A DNA stretch of 64,000 nt, from NCBI GenBank assembly GCA_934271275.1, contig CAKQRD010000004.1, positions 1 through 64,000 of the forward strand. Direction: 5' to 3'. Below, in pieces: positions 58,568 through 64,000 of the stretch (positions are counted from its first letter, which is position 1; the number at the start of each line of letters is the position of its first letter). The notes under the pieces were generated by a model that searched no databases, was not told the origin of the DNA, and was given only the letters and a program-made list of their open reading frames with translations. The translations under genes and the position numbers were made by a program. This DNA is from an uncultured Clostridia bacterium (GTDB lineage: Bacteria > Bacillota > Clostridia > Christensenellales > Borkfalkiaceae).

Positions 58568-60112
58568 TTAATTCGCCGCGCCTTCTTTCTTCGCTTTTAT
58601 CTTCATCAGCTCCACGAAAATTTCGGAGGTCGCGTAGGCGTCGGAAAGCGCGCGGTGATGATGAAAGACCACGCCGAAGTATTCCGCAAGTACGCCGAGT
58701 CCGTTTTTATGCAGTTGCGGCAGATACTTTCTGGACATTTCCAGCGTATCCATAACCCTGTTTTTCACCTCGTAATCTTCTCCCGCGGCAAACCGTTTTA
58801 TAAATCTCGTATCGAACTCCGCGTTATGCGCGACGAGTACCGCGCCCTCTATAAATTTCATAAAATCGGGCAGAATCGTGCCGATTTTGGGCGCGTTTTC
58901 CACCATCTCCGGCGTAATCCCCGTGAGCTTTACAATCTCGTCGGTAATGGGATAATCGGGCTTTACGAGCGTGGTAAACTGCTCGGTCGCCTTGCCGCCG
59001 ACAAGCTTCACCGCGCCTATTTCGGTTATGCCGTTCGTCATCAGGTCGATTCCCGTCGTTTCGAGGTCGAACACGACGTATGTTTCGTCCGTCAGCTCTT
59101 TCGGAAGCGGTTCGTCCGCGGCGTCGAAAACGCTCGTCACCTTAACCGTCGCGGCGGGCGTGGGAAAAATCAGCTTATAATCCATGGGCGCGGTCTTTTT
59201 GAACCTTTCTTTCTTCACGAAATTTTCGGGAAAGGTACAGCGGTTTATCTTATCGAAGGTGAACGATTTTCTGCCGTTAAACTCGCCGAACGAGCCGCGC
59301 GCGATAATCGCGTCGCCGACCGCGAGCTTTTTAATCTCTCCGAATGTCGATTTTTTGGAAAAGTACACGCCGCTCGCTTTGCCCGTCGTGTCGTCTATAT
59401 GTATAATAAGGAACGGCTTGCCGTTCTTGGTTTCCCTCTCGGAAATTTCGGTTATTTTGCCGCAAATCGTCACCGAACCGCTCGTCGCGTCCTCTATATA
59501 CAGCGCGACGTCGCCCATAACGGGATCGTCTATGACGACGGGATCGCTTACGCGGATAGTCCTGTGTTCAATCCGTTGAAGCTCGCTCTCGAACACCTCT
59601 TCGTCGGTGAGATCGACAGTCTCCTCCGCCTCTTTAATCTCGGTATTCCCCGCGAAATCCGAGCAGAAATTTTTGCCGAGAAACTCGTTCAGCTTTCTTA
59701 TAACGCCGCCCTTAACGACGTAATCCGCTCCGTCTTTCGTCAGCCGCAAGGTGTATTTTACCGTATCGCCAACCTTTGCGCAAACCACGTCGGTCGGCTT
59801 TAAAAACATTCCGATAGACGGATAATTTTCCTTGACGAAATTAAAAATCGCGCCGCAAACCAGCTCTTCGTTGGAAACTATTTTTTTGACCGTGATTTCC
59901 ACCGAGCGGAATTCTTCGGGCGATTCCTCGAAAACCTTGTCGAGAAGCCGCTTTTTAAGTTCCTCGTCCACAGCCTCGTCCGAAATGAAGTTATACGTCA
60001 CCTTGAACGCCTTTCTGTCTATCTCTATCGAATTTAATCTCAGATTTTTAAGTCGCGGATCGAGTTCCCGCAATTTTCCCAGAAACTCCGCCCCGCTTTT
60101 TACCGAATACAT
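58568..60112 (-). CDS. PolC-like protein: N-terminal domain, OB fold and DEDDh exonuclease only
   Basis: A 514-residue protein. The N-terminal part and OB domain (VTICGKITEISERETKNGKP, FLIIHIDDTTGKASGVYFSK) resemble the start of PolC. After a remnant PTPAATVKVTSV linker, which in PolC leads into the PHP domain, comes a 3'-5' exonuclease. Its motifs are VVFDLETTGI (Exo I), VAHNAEFDTRF (Exo II) and HHRALSDAYAT (Exo III), all acidic and His residues present. PHP and polymerase parts are absent. It is probably a stand-alone proofreading or repair exonuclease. Confidence 0.8.
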   Translation of the reverse strand: MYSVKSGAEFLGKLRELDPRLKNLRLNSIEIDRKAFKVTYNFISDEAVDEELKKRLLDKVFEESPEEFRSVEITVKKIVSNEELVCGAIFNFVKENYPSIGMFLKPTDVVCAKVGDTVKYTLRLTKDGADYVVKGGVIRKLNEFLGKNFCSDFAGNTEIKEAEETVDLTDEEVFESELQRIEHRTIRVSDPVVIDDPVMGDVALYIEDATSGSVTICGKITEISERETKNGKPFLIIHIDDTTGKASGVYFSKKSTFGEIKKLAVGDAIIARGSFGEFNGRKSFTFDKINRCTFPENFVKKERFKKTAPMDYKLIFPTPAATVKVTSVFDAADEPLPKELTDETYVVFDLETTGIDLMTNGITEIGAVKLVGGKATEQFTTLVKPDYPITDEIVKLTGITPEMVENAPKIGTILPDFMKFIEGAVLVAHNAEFDTRFIKRFAAGEDYEVKNRVMDTLEMSRKYLPQLHKNGLGVLAEYFGVVFHHHRALSDAYATSEIFVELMKIKAKKEGAAN

Positions 60113-61140
60113 TTTTCTATCTCCCCGAAAAATTCTTTCTCCGCGTTCTCTTTTTTAACTTTTTTAAGCGGCTCGCCCTTGACGAAAATAAGACAACCGT
60201 CTTTGCCGCCGGCAATGCCTACGTCCGCGTCCTTCGCTTCCCCCGGTCCGTTCACCACGCACCCCATAACCGCAACCTTAACGGGCTTATTCAGCCGCGA
60301 AATATACTCTTCCGTCTTTTTCGCGAAATTCATACAGTCCCATTCGCACCGCCCGCAGGTCGGACAGGCGATAAGCTCCGGCACGCCGCCGAGAAGCCCG
60401 AGCGAGGACAGAATTTTTCTTCCCGCCAGAACCTCGCGGACGGGCGTAGCGGACAGGCTTACCCGTATCGTGTCGCCTATACCTTCGGATAAAAGCGCGC
60501 CCATCGCCGCCGCGTTTTTGATGATTCCCGAATACTCCGTTCCCGCCTCGGTCACGCCGAGATGCAGCGGATAATCGCAACGCTCCGCAACGTATTTATA
60601 AGCTTTTATCGCGAGCGGCACGGAAGAGGCTTTGACCGAAATAACTATATTTTCTACGCCCGCCTTTTCGAGAATACGCACGTTTTTAAGCGCGCTTTCG
60701 CCGAGCGAAACCTCGTTTTTGCCGTATTTTTCCAAAAATTCCTTGTCGATACTGCCCGTATTAGAACCGACTCGCACGGGCAAACCGTGTTCGATAAGCG
60801 CGCGGGCGACCTCTTTTACGTTGTTTTCGCCGCCGACGTTACCGGGATTTATGCGAATTTTATCCGCGCCGCCCTCTATCGCCGCTATGGCGAGCCGATA
60901 GTCGAAATGAATATCCGCAACGAGCGGAAGCCCCGCGAGTTCCTTAATCGTTTTAAAAGCCGCCGCGTCTTTTAAGTCGTTCACCGAAAAACGGAGAATA
61001 TCGCACCCCGCCTCTTTTAGCTCCATCGCCTCGCGCACGGCGTTTTCCGTATCGGAAGGCTTATAAACGGACATAGACTGCACGGCTATTTTTTCGCCGC
61101 CGCCTATCGCGACGTTTCCGATTTTTACTTTACGAGTCAT
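60100..61140 (-). CDS. ispG: 4-hydroxy-3-methylbut-2-enyl diphosphate synthase
   Basis: A 346-residue IspG/GcpE of the MEP isoprenoid pathway. TIM-barrel part: KIAVQSMSVYKPSDTENAVR, PLVADIHFDYRLAIAAIEGG, KIRINPGNVGG. Fe-S domain with cysteines in CPTCGRCEWD and VAVMGCVVNGPGEAKDADVG. It overlaps the exonuclease gene by 13 nt, so the two are cotranscribed. Active site and cluster ligands are intact. Confidence 0.95.
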   Translation of the reverse strand: MTRKVKIGNVAIGGGEKIAVQSMSVYKPSDTENAVREAMELKEAGCDILRFSVNDLKDAAAFKTIKELAGLPLVADIHFDYRLAIAAIEGGADKIRINPGNVGGENNVKEVARALIEHGLPVRVGSNTGSIDKEFLEKYGKNEVSLGESALKNVRILEKAGVENIVISVKASSVPLAIKAYKYVAERCDYPLHLGVTEAGTEYSGIIKNAAAMGALLSEGIGDTIRVSLSATPVREVLAGRKILSSLGLLGGVPELIACPTCGRCEWDCMNFAKKTEEYISRLNKPVKVAVMGCVVNGPGEAKDADVGIAGGKDGCLIFVKGEPLKKVKKENAEKEFFGEIEKCIR

Positions 61141-61375
61141 TTTTCTCTCCCGAAAAACCGACTAATCGGTCTTTCAAGCATTTTAGCATATTTCTTTTAA
61201 AAAGTAAAGCGACGGGGCGCTCGGTTACGATTCTTTCGTTTTTCGTTTCCGCCGCGACTCCCGCCGCCATTTTATTTTTTATAAACCGTCGCAAAAAGAA
61301 GCCCCGCCGCCGAGGCGATGCCGCCGCGCTCTCGACCGCCACACTCTCAACTGCCGCACTCTCGGCTGAAAAAAA

Positions 61376-62275
61376 CTAAAATCCCGCGCGGGTTCTGTAT
61401 AAATAGAGAACGTCGGGATAATAGTCGTCGAGATAAACTATCAACTTGTCCTCGTCCTTCATATCCGAGTAAGCGTCCAAAGCCGCCAGCGTGTCGTAAT
61501 ACCCGCTCACGCAAGCAATAACGTCGGTGTAATATCCGATTTCGACGAGCTGGTCTTTGGTATATTCGGAGGCGTTTATAACGCTGGCGTGTTTAAGTTG
61601 AAGGTTAGCGCCCGCCTGCTTTATGGTGTTCGCGTACCTCTGTTCCTTTTCGGAAAGCCCCGTGTTATACCTCGCCGTTTCTTTCGCCTTTTCCGTTTCC
61701 TTGTCTTTAAGCTCCTCTATTTTTGCCAGAATTTCTTTTTCGCACACGGAAGCGTAATAGTCTTCGGCGTTCGCTTTTTTGGTGTTAAGCGCGGCGATTT
61801 GCGAGGAATATTCGCTCGTTTTTTCGGTTGCGGCGGAGGTTAAAACCGCCAGCTCCGCGTTCTTTTCGTTTTCGAGCGCGGTGAGACGGGAAAGCGCGAC
61901 GCTCGATCCCGAAAGCCCCTTTTTCGCGACTTCCTTTTCTATTTTCGTCCTGCTCGCCTCGTAATTTTTTTCTATCTTGTCCTTATCTGTGATAAAAGTC
62001 GCCGTAACCTTAGTCTTTTTCTCGGTAAGCTCGGCAATTTTATCGTCTATCTCTCCTTTATAAGCGGCAAGTCTTAATTCCTGCGCGGGCGCGACGAGTT
62101 TTGCCGCCTTGGCTCTTAAATCATCCGCGCTCGGCGGCGAATAGCTCTCTCTCATCAGCGTAAGCGCGGAAAGCGTGGTCGGCTGATAGGTCTCCCTTTT
62201 TATTCGGTAGTAATAGAAAATATCTTTAAGCACCGAATACATCTGCTCTTTCGTGGTAGGTGTTGTAAATTGCAT
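61376..62275 (-). CDS. Coiled-coil protein, possible phage-type structural protein
   Basis: A 299-residue protein. The centre (about 80-230) is a long charged coiled coil (KTKVTATFITDKDKIEKNYE...), including KKGLSGSSVALSRL, a 'GLSxSS' turn I associate with clostridial phage virion proteins. It ends in an acidic Tyr-rich segment (DEDKLIVYLDDYYPDVLYLY). Last gene of a cassette with the next two genes. No family can be named. Confidence 0.5.
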   Translation of the reverse strand: MQFTTPTTKEQMYSVLKDIFYYYRIKRETYQPTTLSALTLMRESYSPPSADDLRAKAAKLVAPAQELRLAAYKGEIDDKIAELTEKKTKVTATFITDKDKIEKNYEASRTKIEKEVAKKGLSGSSVALSRLTALENEKNAELAVLTSAATEKTSEYSSQIAALNTKKANAEDYYASVCEKEILAKIEELKDKETEKAKETARYNTGLSEKEQRYANTIKQAGANLQLKHASVINASEYTKDQLVEIGYYTDVIACVSGYYDTLAALDAYSDMKDEDKLIVYLDDYYPDVLYLYRTRAGF

Positions 62276-62343
62276 AAATTTCTCCTTAATTTTTTTATAA
62301 GCCTTATAAGCCGCAAGTAATTCCGTTTTTTTTAACGGAACGC

Positions 62344-63681
62344 TTACAGCTCGACGTAGGTAAACCTTATCGCCTGCGGCTCGAAGTTTTCGCTCGTCGC
62401 GCCGAAATCGAGACGAAATCTCCTCGAAACGATTCCCACGTTCAGCTCCGTGTACCCGCTCGCGAGGTCGAAGCTTTTAGTCGCGGAATCGCCGCGGATA
62501 CTGACAGTTCCCGCGCCGCGCGTTTTGACGACGACCTTTATAAGATTTTTGTTAGCGTACGAGCCGAAATCGTAGTTCGTGCCGAGCTGACAAGCGGGTT
62601 CGTCAAAGCCGCCCGCGCCGCCGGCAATTCCGCCTCCGCCGTCGTTCGTAAGTCCCGAAGTAAGCTTGTAAATCTTTTTGCCGTCGTAATCCGTGCAATA
62701 GCCGCCCGTCCTCGAAAGCCCGTAATACTTCGGGAGCAAAAATTCCTCTTCGGTCTCGGGGTCGTAAACGTAAGTCTTTTCGCCGCTTCCGTAAAAAAGC
62801 GGAATTAGAAACGCTCCGTCCGCACTCCCCGCCGTTTCTTTTAAGTCCGAATATCTGTCGTTAAGCTTGGATTTTGCGACTTTTAGCCCAGAGGAATCGT
62901 ACTTATACAGCCTTTTTCCGGATATGAACACGAGATGCTTTCCGCACCCCGCGGCAAACCCCGCCTCCGCCGAAAAGCCCTGCGTCGCCGCCTTTTTAAG
63001 CGTCCATTCCGCAATATCGCCCTTCGGCGAAAGCACGAGAATACGCCTTTTGCAAAGTATATAAAGCTCTTCGCCCACGGCTGACAGCGCGATTATATCC
63101 CTGCACTCCCCGTCCGCGATTATTTCGCCTTCGCCCGAAACGCCCGTAGAAAAATTCGTGCAGTCGTAGCTTTCCGAAAAGAACAGCTCGCGCCCGTCCG
63201 CGATAAAAAGCCGCCCCGCGCATATCGCGAAAAAGGAGCCGTACGGCACGTCCGCCGCCTCGCTCGTTTTCTCGCCCGTCTCTGCGTTCACGCCGAGAAC
63301 GGTCGCCCCTTCTTTGCCGACTATCAACGTTTTGCCTTCCCCCGAATCGGTTATCGGAATAACGAGCGGTTCTGCCGCGAAAGCGGTTTCAAGAGCTTTT
63401 ACGAAATTATAAGTCGTAAAAACGCCCGAGCCTTCTTTAACGCACTCGTAAACCGCCCCGTCCGAACAATAAACGAACAGCTTTCCTCCCGCAAAATACG
63501 TCCTTTTGATTTTGAGATTATCGGGGCAAACGAACCCAGTATCTTTGTAAGTAAACGTTTTGTTTGCCGCCGTTTTCGCGCTCTGGTCGGTAAACGCGCC
63601 CGTTTTCGCCGTTACGGTAAAAGTTTTTTGCACGACGGAAAAATCCGCCGCCGCGCCGAATTTATATACGCTTTTTTTCAT
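62344..63681 (-). CDS. Beta-propeller-like protein of a phage-like cassette
   Basis: About 445 residues from ATG 63681 (MKKSVYKFGAAADFSVVQKT), preferred because it overlaps the upstream stop as ATGA. It contains repeated strand pairs (FAGGKLFVYCSDGAVYECVK, KTLIVGKEGATVLGVNAETG, GRLFIADGRELFFSESYDCT, KHLVFISGKRLYKYDSSGLK) and a C-terminal beta sandwich. Similar proteins occur as phage stabilisation or tail-associated proteins; this is weak inference. Confidence 0.5.
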   Translation of the reverse strand: MKKSVYKFGAAADFSVVQKTFTVTAKTGAFTDQSAKTAANKTFTYKDTGFVCPDNLKIKRTYFAGGKLFVYCSDGAVYECVKEGSGVFTTYNFVKALETAFAAEPLVIPITDSGEGKTLIVGKEGATVLGVNAETGEKTSEAADVPYGSFFAICAGRLFIADGRELFFSESYDCTNFSTGVSGEGEIIADGECRDIIALSAVGEELYILCKRRILVLSPKGDIAEWTLKKAATQGFSAEAGFAAGCGKHLVFISGKRLYKYDSSGLKVAKSKLNDRYSDLKETAGSADGAFLIPLFYGSGEKTYVYDPETEEEFLLPKYYGLSRTGGYCTDYDGKKIYKLTSGLTNDGGGGIAGGAGGFDEPACQLGTNYDFGSYANKNLIKVVVKTRGAGTVSIRGDSATKSFDLASGYTELNVGIVSRRFRLDFGATSENFEPQAIRFTYVEL

Positions 63682-64000
63682 ATGAAGCACCTGCTTTTCG
63701 CCCGCCCGCACTTCGGCAAAACGACGGCTGACAACCCGTCCGAAAATCTTTCTCTCCACACGACCGATTCCTTATACCGCCCTTCCGAAAGGCAGATTTC
63801 CGCCGCAAGCCCGTAGGCGAGAACGGCGACAGAGACGGGCTTATCGAACGTGCCTATTTCGTCTGTAAGCCCGTACGCCGCGGGAATATACTCGTAAACC
63901 ACGGCGGAAGGCTCGCTTCTCGGAGTAACGTATTCGGTATGAATAACGAAAAATTCGGGTTCGCCGTTCGCGTCCAGAACCTCGCGTATCCGAATAACGT
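63678..64000 (-). CDS. Partial protein, phage connector-like (N-terminus outside window)
   Basis: The frame is open to the window edge. The visible 107 residues end with SVAVLAYGLAAEICLSEGRY, KESVVWRERFSDGLSAVVLP and a basic Cys-containing tail. The 'LAYGLAAEICLSEGRYKES..W..RF..GL' helix pattern resembles phage head-tail connector or tail tubular proteins, in which a helical pair follows 'VLALRLAAELALP'. Translation of the next gene is coupled to its stop. Confidence 0.45.
   Translation of the reverse strand, partial: VIRIREVLDANGEPEFFVIHTEYVTPRSEPSAVVYEYIPAAYGLTDEIGTFDKPVSVAVLAYGLAAEICLSEGRYKESVVWRERFSDGLSAVVLPKCGRAKSRCFI

Noticed and set aside
58514..59803. 429-codon plus-strand open frame over the PolC-like exonuclease
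   Set aside because: The minus-strand protein has full exonuclease motifs; the plus frame is Arg/Phe/His-rich with no domain.

Overview
This window looks like a chromosomal segment of an uncultured, probably gut-associated, low-to-mid GC Bacillota (Clostridia). The evidence is a CIRCE heat-shock operator, a Gram-positive LexA (Cheo) box, a tilS-hpt pair, PolC-type protein sequence, AzlCD, YitT, a heterodimeric ABC exporter, and a 2-hydroxyacyl-CoA dehydratase activase of the clostridial type. I cannot name genus or species.

Region 1 (1-13.7 kb) is a mobile defence island. A MobV/Pre-like relaxase lies at the left edge. Beside it is an SOS-boxed 53-residue ORF. Next comes a phase-variable type I restriction-modification locus on the minus strand, in transcription order KilA-N protein, XRE regulator, SEFIR/TIR protein, HsdR, HsdM, HsdS. 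Two start-less hsdS cassettes lie in the opposite orientation and share long inverted repeats with the expressed hsdS, including a perfect 92-bp pair. A tyrosine recombinase lies between the cassettes, and so does a complete toxin-antitoxin-chaperone (HigB-HigA-SecB-like) module. The module therefore sits inside the DNA predicted to invert.

Region 2 (13.7-17.8 kb) is ordinary chromosome: an Hsp20 with CIRCE, an ATP-grasp ligase, a small membrane protein, an EamA transporter, and then the initiator tRNA gene.

Region 3 (17,852-30,583) is a 12.7-kb element integrated into tRNA-fMet and bounded by a 48-bp direct repeat. It carries a tyrosine integrase, three XRE repressors facing an operator-rich early promoter, YopX-like and other small early genes, two tiny hydrophobic proteins, and a large secreted protein with a C-terminal anchor. 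A Zot/pI-like P-loop ATPase follows, flanked by two secreted proteins with InlB-type repeats, then a RepL-like initiator, a second winged-helix protein, an AT-rich iteron-like array, and a RelE/HigA toxin-antitoxin pair. Size, gene order and the Zot-like ATPase suggest a temperate filamentous phage (inovirus-like).

Region 4 (30.6-58.5 kb) is chromosome: tilS, hpt, yitT, a divergent aroB/aroA-like pair with substituted active-site residues, ybaK, azlCD, a split dehydratase-activase operon, an ABC exporter pair, a SIS isomerase, a ROK kinase, an HPt protein, a lytic transglycosylase and tRNA-Leu. Two secreted SH3-like/propeller-like proteins, a TfoX/GNAT/DUF998/TetR cluster and tRNA-Val follow. 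tRNA 3' ends are duplicated about 230 bp downstream at two loci.

Region 5 (58.5-64 kb, minus strand) has a stand-alone PolC-like exonuclease, ispG, and at the edge a three-gene cassette that resembles phage virion proteins.
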